The notes below the pieces were generated by a model that was given only the letters and a program-made list of their open reading frames with translations, had not been told where the DNA came from and searched no databases. Below are positions 18,785 through 29,097 of a stretch of 60,138 nucleotides of DNA, one piece after another. Source of the stretch: an uncultured Clostridia bacterium. Its GTDB lineage: Bacteria; Bacillota; Clostridia; TANB77; CAG-508. The stretch covers positions 1-60,138 of the forward strand of contig CALXWL010000071.1 in NCBI GenBank assembly GCA_944392385.1. The letters are read 5' to 3'. A program made the position numbers and the translations under genes. Position 1 is the stretch's first letter. Every line of letters begins with the position of its first letter.

Positions 18785-20142
18785 CCTTTGTCCTCCTTTA
18801 GGTTTTGTTTCAATTTTAGAGCTACATCATATTTATAAATGTCATGTAAAATAAATATTGTATCTATATTATCCTTATCTATAAACTTTGTTGTTTCTAA
18901 TTCATTTACTGTTTTTATTAAGCGTTCTTCTGGAACTCCTGCAAACAATAATCTTAAATAATAATCGTTTGCTCTTACCCCTCCAATTATTATTTGTTTT
19001 ATATCTTCTTTATTTAATAGCTCAAAATCCGCATCATACAACCATGTTAAATTTTCTGATGAATATTTTGCATCATCACAATCATCTATTATTAATATTA
19101 TAGCTTTTTTACCTGGTTTACTTTGCACATAATCAAAAACTCTTGATGCAGCAACTGGGTTTTGTCCTTTTGAAAGATGTGTTATTACTTTTTTCCCTGC
19201 TATTTCCTCTTCATTTATCCTTGTTTCTACTATTTTTGTTTTCTTTATTGAATTATTTATTTTCGTTGCTGATAATCCTATTATTCTTAATATTGAAATT
19301 GCGGCCAGTTCATTATATATATTGAATATGCTATCTGCTATCATATAATATCTATAGCTTTTTCTAGTTTCTTTTATTATTATTGCTTTTCTATCTTTAT
19401 CTATATTTTTTACTAAAAAATTACTTTCTGGTGATGCAAAATCACAATTTGGGCAATATGCTTTCCCAATATGATGATATCTTGCATACTTATATTTTAA
19501 TTTGCTATCACATTTTGGACAAGTTTTTATATCCTTGATTATATTATTAGTTTCTTCCACATCTGTATCTAGCTTGTCTATTCCAAAATATATTTTTTTA
19601 TTTTTTTTTCCTAACTGACAAGAAATTAAATCGTCAGCATTCAATATTAAAGTTGTTTCTTTCGGTAAACTGCTATTTATTATATCTACAATATAATCTG
19701 TATGTGCATTTCTCTTTATTGAGTCTCTAAATAAATTAGTACATACAAGATAATCTGGCTTTATATTTTTATATATTATTTTAGAACTCCTCTCATCTAT
19801 TTCAAAAACTGCAATGTCTTGCTTTATTTTATTATTTAGTGTTGCCTTACTAAGAAGAGCAGTTGCAATTCCAGAATTAAGATTAGAACCTAATCTATTA
19901 TTCAAAACATTGTATCCGTTATCTATTAATACATCATTTATTATATTACATACAGTAGTCTTTCCATTTGTTCCTGTAACAGCAATTATTTTTTTTGGTT
20001 TATCTATATATTTTAAAAAATCTGGACAAATCTTTATTGCTATTTTTCCTGGCATATATGTTGCATTCTTCTTAAACAATTTCAAAACCAAAACTGATAA
20101 TTTTCCCACAAATAAAGCAACATAAAACCTCAACTTCTTCAT
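18781..20142 (-). CDS. murT: MurT, ATPase subunit of lipid II isoglutaminyl synthase
   Basis: 453 residues: Mur-ligase P-loop ITGTNGKTTVCNII, a Ribo-type zinc ribbon (CPKCDSKLKY and AYCPNCDF), and the DUF1727 C-terminal domain (LSKGQNPVAASRVFDYV, IIDDCDDAKYSSE). MurT activates the D-glutamate carboxylate of lipid II for amidation. Its stop overlaps the gatD start (ATGA), the conserved order. Unlike its partner it is in a single frame and looks intact. Confidence 0.93.
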   Translation of the reverse strand: MKKLRFYVALFVGKLSVLVLKLFKKNATYMPGKIAIKICPDFLKYIDKPKKIIAVTGTNGKTTVCNIINDVLIDNGYNVLNNRLGSNLNSGIATALLSKATLNNKIKQDIAVFEIDERSSKIIYKNIKPDYLVCTNLFRDSIKRNAHTDYIVDIINSSLPKETTLILNADDLISCQLGKKNKKIYFGIDKLDTDVEETNNIIKDIKTCPKCDSKLKYKYARYHHIGKAYCPNCDFASPESNFLVKNIDKDRKAIIIKETRKSYRYYMIADSIFNIYNELAAISILRIIGLSATKINNSIKKTKIVETRINEEEIAGKKVITHLSKGQNPVAASRVFDYVQSKPGKKAIILIIDDCDDAKYSSENLTWLYDADFELLNKEDIKQIIIGGVRANDYYLRLLFAGVPEERLIKTVNELETTKFIDKDNIDTIFILHDIYKYDVALKLKQNLKEDKG

Positions 20143-20204
20143 ACACCAAAATTCCTTTCCTCCACAATTATCTACTATTTATTAATTCTAATATTACTAC
20201 TACC

Positions 20205-21296
20205 TCAAACATTAAACTTAAATAAAACTACATCACCATCTTGCATTATATACTCTTTTCCTTCTGAACGTACTAGCCCCTTTTCTTTTGCTGCTGCCAT
20301 TCCGCCTTCTCTTATTAAGTCATCATATGAAACTATCTCTGCTTTTATAAAACCTCTTTGAATATCTGAATGAATTTTTCCTGCCGCTTCTGGAGCTTTT
20401 GTTCCTTTCTTTATTGTCCATGCTCTTACTTCTGGCTCTCCTGCTGTTAAAAATGACATTAATCCTAATAAATCATAACTTTCTCTTATTACTGTATCTA
20501 ATCCAGATTCTTTTAATCCTAATGCTTCTAGCATTTCCTTTTTATCTTTCTCATCTAATCCTGACAATTCTTCTTCTATTTTTGCACAAAGTGGTATGCA
20601 TTTTGTATTTTCTTTTTTTGCTAACTCTTTTACTTTTTTTACATTTTCGTCATTTTCAATGTTTGCCAACTGCTCTTCTTCCACATTTGCTATATATATA
20701 ATTGGTTTCGAAGTTAAAAGGAATAAGTCTTTTACAGTTTCTTTTTCCTCTTCTGTAAGTTCTACATTTCTTGCAGGCTTTCCACTTTCTAATAGTGATT
20801 TTATTTTATTTAACGCGTCTAGTTCTATTTGATACTTCTTATCTGCCTTTAACAATTTAGTTGTTTTTTCAATTCTTTTATCAACTGTTTCTATATCTGC
20901 AAAAATCAATTCTAAATTTATTGTTTCAATATCTCTTAAAGGATTTATATTACCATCAACATGCACAATGTTACTATTTTCAAAGCATCTTACAACTTCT
21001 ACAATAGCATCTACTTCTCTTATATGTGATAAGAATTTATTTCCTAATCCCTCTCCTTTGCTTGCACCTTTTACTAAACCTGCAATATCAACAAATTCAA
21101 TTACCGCATGAGTTATTTTCTGTGGTTTATACATTTTTGCAAGTTTATCTAATCTTTCATCTGGAACTGCTACCATGCCAACATTTGGTTCAATTGTACA
21201 AAATGGATAGTTTGCACATTCCGCTCCTGCTTTTGTAATACTATTAAACATTGTGCTCTTTCCTACATTAGGTAAACCTACTATTCCTATTTTCAT
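20205..21296 (-). CDS. ychF: YchF/OLA1-type P-loop ATPase
   Basis: 363 residues, the standard length: N-terminal GIVGLPNVGKSTMFN, an FVDIAGLVKGASKGEG switch region, LSHIREVDAIVEVVR, and a C-terminal TGS-like domain (VRAWTIKKGTKAPEAAGKIHSD, ending VVLFKFNV). It is an ATP-preferring Obg-family protein that binds ribosomes. It starts after AGGAGAC. It is a single-gene unit between polC and murT. Confidence 0.97.
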   Translation of the reverse strand: MKIGIVGLPNVGKSTMFNSITKAGAECANYPFCTIEPNVGMVAVPDERLDKLAKMYKPQKITHAVIEFVDIAGLVKGASKGEGLGNKFLSHIREVDAIVEVVRCFENSNIVHVDGNINPLRDIETINLELIFADIETVDKRIEKTTKLLKADKKYQIELDALNKIKSLLESGKPARNVELTEEEKETVKDLFLLTSKPIIYIANVEEEQLANIENDENVKKVKELAKKENTKCIPLCAKIEEELSGLDEKDKKEMLEALGLKESGLDTVIRESYDLLGLMSFLTAGEPEVRAWTIKKGTKAPEAAGKIHSDIQRGFIKAEIVSYDDLIREGGMAAAKEKGLVRSEGKEYIMQDGDVVLFKFNV

Positions 21297-21422
21297 AACA
21301 AAGTCTCCTCTTTTTTTTTTATTTATAGCAAATATTATATACCATTTCTAGCATTTATTCAATAAAAAAATAGCAAGTTTTGTCTTAAAAAGGTTACCAT
21401 TCAGAGTTAGCCCTATATACTT

Positions 21423-24400
21423 CTATCCAAACAAACTTATTTGATTACTTTGACTCATTCCGTCTAGGCAGCCAAATTTTGCTAAAAGTTCTGTTGTAGA
21501 TTTTCCTATTTTTGCTTTTATTTGTAAGTCATCTATACACATGAAATGTCCTTCTGCTTTTGCAGCTTCATATATACTTTCTGCTGCTATTCCTCCAAGT
21601 CCTGCTATGCTTGATAGTGGTGGTCTTATTTTTCCGTCTTCTATTTGAAATTTTGTGCTATGTGATTTATATAGGTCTATATTTAAAAATTCAAATCCTC
21701 TTTCATACATTTCTAGTACCAGTTCTAATATTGTGTACATTCCTTTATCTTTTTGAGTTGCGTTGTTGCCCATCATTTCTATTTCTTTCATTTTTGCTTT
21801 TACTTTTTCTTTTCCATATATCATAAATTCACTGTCAAATTCTGTTGCTCTTATTGTATAAAATGCTGTGTAGTATGCTAGTGGATAATGTACTTTAAAC
21901 CATGCTATTCTAAATGCCATTGTTACATATGCTACTGCATGTGCTTTTGGGAACATGTATTTTATTTTTTTACATGAATCTATATACCAGTCTGGTACAT
22001 TAAATTCTTTCATTATTTCTTCTTGGTCTGGTTTTAATCCTTTTCCTTTACGCACATTTTCCATTATTTTAAACGATTTATCTGGTGGCAATCCTTTTTT
22101 TATTAAATATGTCATTATATCATCTCTTGTACATATTGCTTCACTTAATGTTGCTGTTTTTTCTTGAATTAATGTTTGTGCATTGTTTAGCCATACATCT
22201 GTACCGTGTGATAATCCTGATATTCTTATTAGTTCTTCAAATGTTGTTGGTTTTGTATCTACTAGCATGTCTCGTACAAATTTTGTTCCAAATTCTGGCA
22301 CTCCAAATGAACCAACTTGTGAGTTTATTTGTTCTGGCGTAACTCCTAAAGCTTTTGTAGATGTAAATAGAGACATTGTTTCTTTATCATCTAATGGTAT
22401 TGATTTTGGGTCTATTCCTGTTAGGTCTTGTAACATTCTTATTACGGTTGGGTCGTCATGTCCTAGCATATCTAGTTTAAGTAGGTTTTTATCTATTGAA
22501 TGATAATCAAAGTGAGTTGTTATGATATCTGAATTTGGGTCGTCTGCTGGATGCTGTACTGGGCAAAATTCATATATTTCTCTGCCGTGTGGAACTACTA
22601 TAATTCCACCTGGATGCTGACCGAGTAGTTCTTTTTATTCCTACTACACCTTCTACTATTCTTGATATTTCGGCATTTGTTATTGGTATGTTTCTTTCTT
22701 CATAATACTTTTTTACATAACCAAAAGCCGTTTTTTCTGCCATTGTACCTACTGTTCCTGCTTTAAATGTTTTTCCTTTTCCAAATATAACTTCTGCATA
22801 TCTATGTATTTTTCCTTGATATTCTCCGGAAAAGTTTAAGTCTATATCTGGTTCTTTGTCTCCGTTGAATCCTAAGAATGTTTCAAATGGTATATCCATT
22901 CCATCTTTGCATAACTTTGTTCCACATTTTGGACATTTTTTATCTGGTAAGTCTACCCCATTTTTTATTCCATAATCTGTGAAGTCTGAGTATTTGCAGT
23001 TTGGACATCTATAATGTGGAGGTAGTGAATTTACTTCTGTTATTCCAAGCATGTTTGCTACAAATGATGAACCGTACAGATCCTCTTGAACCTACTAAAT
23101 ATCCATCTTCATTTGATTTTTGTACTAATTTTTGTGCAATTATATATAGAGTTGAAAAGCCATTTTTTATAATTGAGTCTAATTCTCTTTTTAGTCTTGC
23201 TTGAACTATTTGTGGTAATTGGTCTCCATATAATTCTTTTGCTTTATTTTCGCATATTTTCTTTATTTCTTCTTCTGCCCCTTCTATTACTGGTGGACAT
23301 TTTTCTTTTGATATTGGGCATACATTTTCACACATGTCTGATATTTTATTTGTGTTTGTTACTACTACTTCATATGCTTTTTCTTGCCCTAAATATTCAA
23401 ATTCTGAAAGCATTTCTTCTGTTGTTCTTAGGTATAATGGAGCTTGGTTATCACAGTCTGAAAAGCCTTGTCCTGCCATTAATATTCTTCTATATACCTC
23501 GTCTTGTGGATCCATAAAGTGCACATCACATGTTGCTACTACTAGCTTTCCAAATTTTTCGCCTAGGCTTACTATTTTTCTATTTATTTCTTTTAATGCT
23601 TCTTTATCAGGAACAATTCCATCTCTTATCATAAATTCGTCGTTGCCTAGTGGTTGTATTTCCAAATAATCATAATATTTAGCTATTTTTTCTATTTTTT
23701 CTTGTGGTTTGTTTTGCAATATTGCTTTGTAAAGTTCTCCTTGCTCACAAGCACTTCCAAGTATTAGTCCTTCTCTATATTTTTCGAATACACTTTGCAG
23801 AATTCTTGGTCTTTTATGGAAATATTGTATATGTGATATTGATATTAATTCATATAAGTTTCTCAATCCTTTTTGATTTTGTGTTAGTATTATTGCATGA
23901 TATGGTTTTATTTTTTTCCAAGCCTCTTCTCCTTCTGGAATTTCGTCATCTGGTATAAAGTATGCTTCTACTCCATATAAAACCTTTATATCTAAACCTA
24001 AATCATCTACTGCATGCTTTGCTTCTGGGAAAGCTTGTACTACACCATGGTCTGTAATTGCAATTGATTTCATTCCCCAAGATGCTGCACGTTTTATTAG
24101 TTCTTTTGCAGGTGTTACTGCATCCATTTGGCTCATTTGAGTGTGTAGATGTAATTCAACACGTTTTGTTATGCTATTATCTTGCCTTGTACTTTCTGCT
24201 TGCTGTGGTAATTCTATAACTATATTTGCAATTATTCCTATTTCTTTTGCAAAATTATCATATTGGGCATTTCCTTGAAGTTTTACTCTCATTTTTGGCT
24301 TAATCCTTTGCATTACTTTTGATACTTTTTCTGGCTCTACAAATGATTTACATGTTATTGTGCTTGTTCCATCATATACGTCAAACATGACCAATGTTTT

Positions 24401-25168
24401 CCCGTTTTTTAGTTCTCGTGAATCTGTTTTTATTACTTTGCCTTGAATTGCCACTTTTCCATAATCTGGTGTTAAATCTTTTATTTTTACTATTTGCTCT
24501 TTTATATTTGCTGTTCTTCCTATTATTAATGGTGTATCTTCTTCTGGATTTTCTTCTATTTGTATATTTTCTTTTTTATTTTCTTTTACTTCCTGTTTTT
24601 TCTTCTCAGATGATAAATTTATGTTGTTTACTAAATTTTTACATACGTTATTTTGTAGTTCTTCTAAAAAATGTTGTTGTTTTTTTATTTCTTCTTCTGT
24701 AACATTTTCGTTGTATTCTATTTTATATCTTTTTCCATATAAGTTAAATAAAAGGTTCTCTAATACTTTATCTACAGAGTATGCATGTAAAAATTCTGAA
24801 CTCTTATTTTTTAAATTTATAATAATATAGTTTTCTTTTATGGAAAAAGTACTGTCTTTTAATATGGCTTTTGTAACAGGAAATTTTGTTTCTATATATT
24901 TTATAATTTTATTCCAGTCTTGGTCAATATTACATTTTAATTTCATTTCAGGATATGTAATTTTGCTTTCAATTGTTGTAATTGAAAATCTTGTAGATAA
25001 ATATGTCTCAAAATCAGCTAATTCATCTATAATTAGCTGATTTTCGGATTTTATTTCTATCTCTAATTTATTGCTTTTTTTGTATAAATTCATTTTTTGT
25101 ATGTAGGCATTTAAAATATTGTTTTCTTTTTTATAATCTTGAAATACGTCTTTTATAACTTTTTGCAT
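21423..25168 (-). CDS. polC: DNA polymerase III PolC, lacking the 3'-5' exonuclease domain; two +1 frameshifts at CGG
   Basis: Three frames join into 1247 residues. The start chosen is ATG 25168 (GAGGGA upstream); an ATG 30 bases earlier has no site. Order: N-terminal domain, OB ([13 protein letters not shown]), PHP ([28 protein letters not shown]), then directly [14 protein letters not shown]. In Bacillus-type PolC a ~180-residue DnaQ-like exonuclease is inserted between these last two segments; here it is absent, which accounts for the length. The polymerase core has [15 protein letters not shown] sites at 23072 and 22621 restore [15 protein letters not shown] and [15 protein letters not shown]. 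Length is 3n+2. Confidence 0.93.
22620..22623 (-). other. polC: CGGT +1 frameshift site B in polC (Gly849)
   Basis: Context ACT ACT CGG TCA. Skipping C gives Thr-Thr-Gly-Gln-His-Pro-Gly-Gly, a conserved PolC motif. The zero frame continues 16 codons. Confidence 0.92.
23071..23074 (-). other. polC: CGGT +1 frameshift site A in polC (Gly699)
   Basis: Context TCT GTA CGG TTC. Skipping C gives Ser-Val-Gly-Ser-Ser-Phe-Val-Ala, a conserved PolC motif. The zero frame continues 20 codons. Confidence 0.92.
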
Positions 25169-25239
25169 TTTATGTTCCCTCTTTTCTCTCTTGTTCATGG
25201 AATATATTTTATCATATTTTACAAAAAAATTTTTTTTAA

Positions 25240-25268
25240 TTGCTTTTTTTTATTTATAATGTTATAAT
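25240..25268 (+). promoter_or_regulatory. SigA-type promoter of the small protein at 25313
   Basis: TTGCTT (25240-25245), a 17-base spacer, and TATAAT (25263-25268), 45 bases before the likely ATG. It is divergent from polC. Confidence 0.6.
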
Positions 25269-25312
25269 TCAATTAAATAAGTTTTTACTAAAGATTTAAG
25301 GATGTGATTCAA

Positions 25313-25618
25313 ATGATGGGTTTTAATTCTATTGATGAAAAAGATAGTAATAATTTATCAGTTACTGACTTTCTAGAAAGCTTAGATACTGATATGAATT
25401 TGCCTGTTAATTTAGATGTCCTTCAAGATGAAAACAGCAATAATTCTGAACCAATTTCTGAAGATATAGAAAGTGATTCAGAAGAAATTACTGCTCTTGT
25501 TGAAGTAAAACCTCATAGCCTTTTAGCTCCTCAAACTATATTTAAAAAGAGCATTAAGATTTCTATAAAATCATTTTTAATTTCATTATCTCTTGGTTTT
25601 TTAAATTTATTTTTTTAG
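25313..25618 (+). CDS. Small acidic protein with hydrophobic C-terminus, unknown
   Basis: The ATG at 25313 has AAGGA 10 bases upstream; a GTG nine bases earlier is also possible. About 101 residues, rich in Asp, Glu, Asn and Ser for the first 70, then a basic stretch (IFKKSIKISIKS) and a short hydrophobic C-terminus. I recognise no family. A good promoter and ribosome binding site support expression. Its stop overlaps the 3' end of the convergent mltG by four bases. Confidence 0.6.
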   Translation: MMGFNSIDEKDSNNLSVTDFLESLDTDMNLPVNLDVLQDENSNNSEPISEDIESDSEEITALVEVKPHSLLAPQTIFKKSIKISIKSFLISLSLGFLNLFF

Positions 25619-26682
25619 TATTCATACCATTGTCCACTATTTTGTAATTCATTTATTACTTGTACATGTTCTTCATTTGTTGTTGTGAAATATAGTTTTC
25701 CATTTTTATCTGCTACAAAGAATAAATAGTCTGTATCATTTGGTTCTATTGCAGCTTCAATACTTTCTTTTCCTACTGATGCTATTGGTCCTACTGGCAG
25801 TTTTCCTTCCATATTTGGTCCTCTTGTATTGTATGGATTATATGCATCAATCTCATTTTGATACAAATCTCTATCTCCCATATCTACTTTTATTGCATAG
25901 TATGTTGTAACATCACTTCCTAATGACATTCCTAGGTTTAGTCTATTATAAAATACACTTGCTACATTCTTTCTGTCAGTATTATTTAGCCCTTCTGTTT
26001 CTACAATTGAGGCTAGTGTAAGTATTTCATGTATGGTATAATCACTTGCTTCAATTTCTTCTTTATATTCTTCTAATACTTCATCCATTTTATCTAACAT
26101 TTTTTCAAATATTTCTTCTACAGTGGTATCTTTATTTGCTATTGAATAAGTATCTGGAAATAAGTATCCTTCTAATGGATAGTATATGTCCTCATTTTTT
26201 ATTTCATCTGTTAAAAACCAATATTTTTGTATTAAGCTATCTATATATTCTTCATTTGCTAATACAGCATATACGTCTTCTTCAGTATTATTAGTTTTAT
26301 CTGCTATTGTACTTACAAGATACCACATTGGTTTGCCTTCTAAATATGTTATTGTTATTTGGTTTGGATCATGCATTATTCCAGTTTGTAACATTTCTGT
26401 TATTTCTTTTAGATCCATACTTTCTTTTAAGTAATATGTACCTGCTTGAAAGTTAGTTATTTTATTTATTTTTACATATATTTTGAAAACTAATTCACTT
26501 TTTATTAAATTATTTTCTTTAAGTATTTTTGCTATTTGGCTACTTCCGCTTCCTAATGGAATTTGAACTTCTTTTTCTTCTATTTGTTTACTAACTGGCA
26601 TTGTTAGTATTTTATATGTTCCCATAATTATCCCTAATAATATTAAAATTGCTGCTATTGCTATAATTATTATTTTTTTCAT
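25615..26682 (-). CDS. mltG: Endolytic transglycosylase MltG (YceG-like)
   Basis: 355 residues: one N-terminal transmembrane helix (IIIAIAAILILLGII), a LysM-like segment, and the YceG core. The core has the catalytic region ILTLASIVETEGLN, then VFYNRLNLGMSLGSDVTTYYA and YNTRGPNMEGKLPVGPIA. It cleaves nascent glycan strands during peptidoglycan synthesis. No strong ribosome binding site is seen before the ATG. Confidence 0.93.
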   Translation of the reverse strand: MKKIIIIAIAAILILLGIIMGTYKILTMPVSKQIEEKEVQIPLGSGSSQIAKILKENNLIKSELVFKIYVKINKITNFQAGTYYLKESMDLKEITEMLQTGIMHDPNQITITYLEGKPMWYLVSTIADKTNNTEEDVYAVLANEEYIDSLIQKYWFLTDEIKNEDIYYPLEGYLFPDTYSIANKDTTVEEIFEKMLDKMDEVLEEYKEEIEASDYTIHEILTLASIVETEGLNNTDRKNVASVFYNRLNLGMSLGSDVTTYYAIKVDMGDRDLYQNEIDAYNPYNTRGPNMEGKLPVGPIASVGKESIEAAIEPNDTDYLFFVADKNGKLYFTTTNEEHVQVINELQNSGQWYEY

Positions 26683-26779
26683 TATATTTTGTATGATGTA
26701 TTTAAATTAACTTAAATAAACCATACTCTCCTTTCTTTATTTATTTTCATATGCTTTATTGTGAAATATTTTGTGATAT

Positions 26780-27907
26780 CTATTCTCTGGTTATTATGTA
26801 ATTTACTATATCTGTATATGTTTCTTCATCTATATTTCCTTCGTCTACTATGTTTATTACAATTCCAACTTCTTTTAAAATTGGTGCTAACTCTATGATG
26901 AATCTTTCTAGGTTTTTATCCGTATTTGTAACAATTATATTTATTCCTTTTATATTGTTTTTCATTGCTATACTCACAGTATTTTTTATCATTTTTATTC
27001 TATCTTCAAAATTAGATAAGTCTGCATTTTCTATGCTTAGATTTGCCCATATATCCATTTCTTCATCATTTATAATTTCTACATTTTTTAGCAGTATGCC
27101 TTCTTCTGTTATACTTAATAAATCTTTAATCAATACTTTTGTTCCTTCTATATCTAGTTTAGAACCATCTTCTATATTTATAGATATTTTTTTTGTTTGA
27201 GTTTCTTGTTTCATGTCTTGTCTTATTATGTACTCATTTGTCAAGACATTTGCTTTTACATATCCTACTATTCCACTTTCTGTACGTATTAATCTCCAAC
27301 CTTTACTGGTTGTATAAAATGCATTTACAGTTTCCCCAACTTGCAAAGTTCCTAGATTTTTTGATAAAGCTCTTGGCCTAAATCTTATCTTTGCTTCTTT
27401 TTTTGCTTCTGCTTTTATCATTCCTTCGTTTAATTTATCTATTATAACAATATCTTCTTCTTCTAAGTATTTTGTTTCAATATTATATACTATTTTCATT
27501 TCTTTTATTGGTATATAGATTGTATCATTTACTCGTATTATAGTTTCTAATGTATCTTTATTTGTTCCATTTATGTTTATTATTTTTTCACCTATTTTCA
27601 TACTTGCTACAGATACTTCAGAAGTTGCTATTACAGTGTCATTTTCTTCATCATAATATATTGTTTTGTCTAGAAATTGTTCAATATCTTCTTTGGAAAT
27701 ATATATGTTTTCTTCTTCATCTTTGTAGATTGGTTTTTTTAAGTTTTCTGTAACGTTTTCATCTCCTATGATTAAGTTTGTTACATTTTGAAATTTATTT
27801 CTTTTATATCCTGGTGCAATATTTATAATAAATGCTACTATAAATAATGCAACTATACCAATTACTATATTTCTTATAAATTTTACTTTTTGTATTTTTA
27901 TCTTCAT
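26780..27907 (-). CDS. Membrane-anchored protein with amine-oxidase-like and SH3 domains, remnant GH18-like C-terminus
   Basis: 375 residues. An N-terminal transmembrane helix is followed by a copper-amine-oxidase-N-like segment (ENIYISKEDIEQFL, DTIYIPIKEMKIVY) and a bacterial SH3 domain (AKIRFRPRALSKNLGTL, GWRLIRTESGIVGYVKANVL). The C-terminal region (DIWANLSIENADLSNFEDR, KGINIIV) resembles a shortened glycosidase-18-like barrel. The DxxDxDxE catalytic signature of GH18 is not visible. Clostridial relatives with this order carry a full GH18 domain. It is probably a cell-wall binding protein; enzymatic activity is doubtful. Confidence 0.65.
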   Translation of the reverse strand: MKIKIQKVKFIRNIVIGIVALFIVAFIINIAPGYKRNKFQNVTNLIIGDENVTENLKKPIYKDEEENIYISKEDIEQFLDKTIYYDEENDTVIATSEVSVASMKIGEKIININGTNKDTLETIIRVNDTIYIPIKEMKIVYNIETKYLEEEDIVIIDKLNEGMIKAEAKKEAKIRFRPRALSKNLGTLQVGETVNAFYTTSKGWRLIRTESGIVGYVKANVLTNEYIIRQDMKQETQTKKISINIEDGSKLDIEGTKVLIKDLLSITEEGILLKNVEIINDEEMDIWANLSIENADLSNFEDRIKMIKNTVSIAMKNNIKGINIIVTNTDKNLERFIIELAPILKEVGIVINIVDEGNIDEETYTDIVNYIITRE

Positions 27908-28006
27908 ATATTTTTCTCCTCATTTTTTCCATATTAGTATATCAAAAAATTAAGAAGATTAATATAGTTTTTTGTAATTTTTTTTATTTTCTTGTTAAAA
28001 TTAAAA

Positions 28007-28024
28007 AAACACCCGAAGGTGTTT
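28007..28024 (-). terminator. Terminator after spoVG
   Basis: Stem AAACACC with GGTGTTT, a UUCG tetraloop on the minus strand, and a following T run. Confidence 0.8.
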
Positions 28025-28039
28025 TTTTTAAATTTATTA

Positions 28040-28309
28040 TTATTCAGCTGTTTCAGCATCAGGAGCATTGTATGCTTCTAAAATAGCATTTTGTATTTTC
28101 TCCCTTGTTTCAGCATTGATTGGATGAGCTATATCTTTGAATTCTCCGTTTGGAGTTTTTCTACTAGGCATAGCTATGAATAATCCATTTTGACTTTCGA
28201 TAACTTTAATGTCGTGAATTACGAATTCATTATCGAATGTTACAGAAGCAACAGCTTTCATTCTGTTTTCTGAATTTACTTTTCTTAAACGTACGTCTGT
28301 TATTTGCAT
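28040..28309 (-). CDS. spoVG: SpoVG, RNA/DNA-binding regulator
   Basis: 89 residues, normal size. It matches SpoVG through [51 protein letters not shown] and [12 protein letters not shown]. SpoVG binds nucleic acid and affects asymmetric septation, envelope and virulence traits in Firmicutes. It is preceded by GGAAGGCGGTG and followed directly by a terminator, so it is probably monocistronic. Confidence 0.97.
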   Translation of the reverse strand: MQITDVRLRKVNSENRMKAVASVTFDNEFVIHDIKVIESQNGLFIAMPSRKTPNGEFKDIAHPINAETREKIQNAILEAYNAPDAETAE

Positions 28310-28430
28310 GTATGTGCACCGCCTTCCAAAGTTTTATTGTACATTGTTTATATGATGTACTACTATATTATTCTCCTTTTTTTATTTTTTTCCTTCATTA
28401 TTTTACATATATTTTATAGTTTTTTCTATG

Positions 28431-29078
28431 TTATTTTGTACTTATATTTATAATTTCTGCACCTACTTCTAGTTCTCTTGATACTATGTTTTGTATCTGT
28501 GCTATTTGTTCTGGTTCTAATTTTTCTGCTTTTATTATAACACTTACACTATTTGAATTTGCAAATATTACTATGTCTTCAAATCCTTTTGCTATTACTA
28601 AATTTTCTGCTATCATTATTGCATTTCTTGTTTTATTTATTTTTGCTATTTCCTGTATTGCTGCTTCTTTTTGTTCACTGCTAGAGTTTGTATTATTATA
28701 TATTTCTTGATATGTTTCTAGCATTTGTGAATATATGTTTTCTCTTTCTAGTTTTGATGTTGTAAAATATGTATCTTCTTGAACTGTTTCTACTATTTTT
28801 TCCCCTTCTTCTTGCTCATTTATATTATCTGTTTCTTGAGTAGCTATATCTTCTTCTTTTTCTTCTTCTTTTTCATAATCTTCTTCTTTATTTTCTACAA
28901 TATTTTCTTCTTCTTTTTCAATATTATTGCTACTTACAAGTGTTGCATCTCCTAACTCTGCTACAATATCTTTATTTGCTTCATTGTTATTTGTACTTGT
29001 AAAATTCAAATATCCTGCTGTTACAAGCATTAATGATATTACTAAAATAACTAATTGATTTCTTTTTAAAATTTTCAT
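28431..29078 (-). CDS. spoIIIAH: SpoIIIAH, mother-cell side of the SpoIIIAH-SpoIIQ channel
   Basis: 215 residues: an N-terminal membrane helix (LVILVISLMLVTAGYL), a long Glu-rich linker, and the ring-building domain (EQKEAAIQEIAKINKT, VIAKGFEDIVIFANSNSVSVIIKAEKLEPEQIAQIQNIV). It forms the ring joining SpoIIQ across the engulfment membranes. The acidic linker is unusually repetitive. It is the last gene of the spoIIIA operon. Confidence 0.95.
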   Translation of the reverse strand: MKILKRNQLVILVISLMLVTAGYLNFTSTNNNEANKDIVAELGDATLVSSNNIEKEEENIVENKEEDYEKEEEKEEDIATQETDNINEQEEGEKIVETVQEDTYFTTSKLERENIYSQMLETYQEIYNNTNSSSEQKEAAIQEIAKINKTRNAIMIAENLVIAKGFEDIVIFANSNSVSVIIKAEKLEPEQIAQIQNIVSRELEVGAEIINISTK

Positions 29079-29097
29079 TTTCTCCCCTTACCTTTCG

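Noticed and set aside
21297-21422. Structured RNA between polC and ychF
   Set aside because: Only weak, imperfect stems; nothing supportable.
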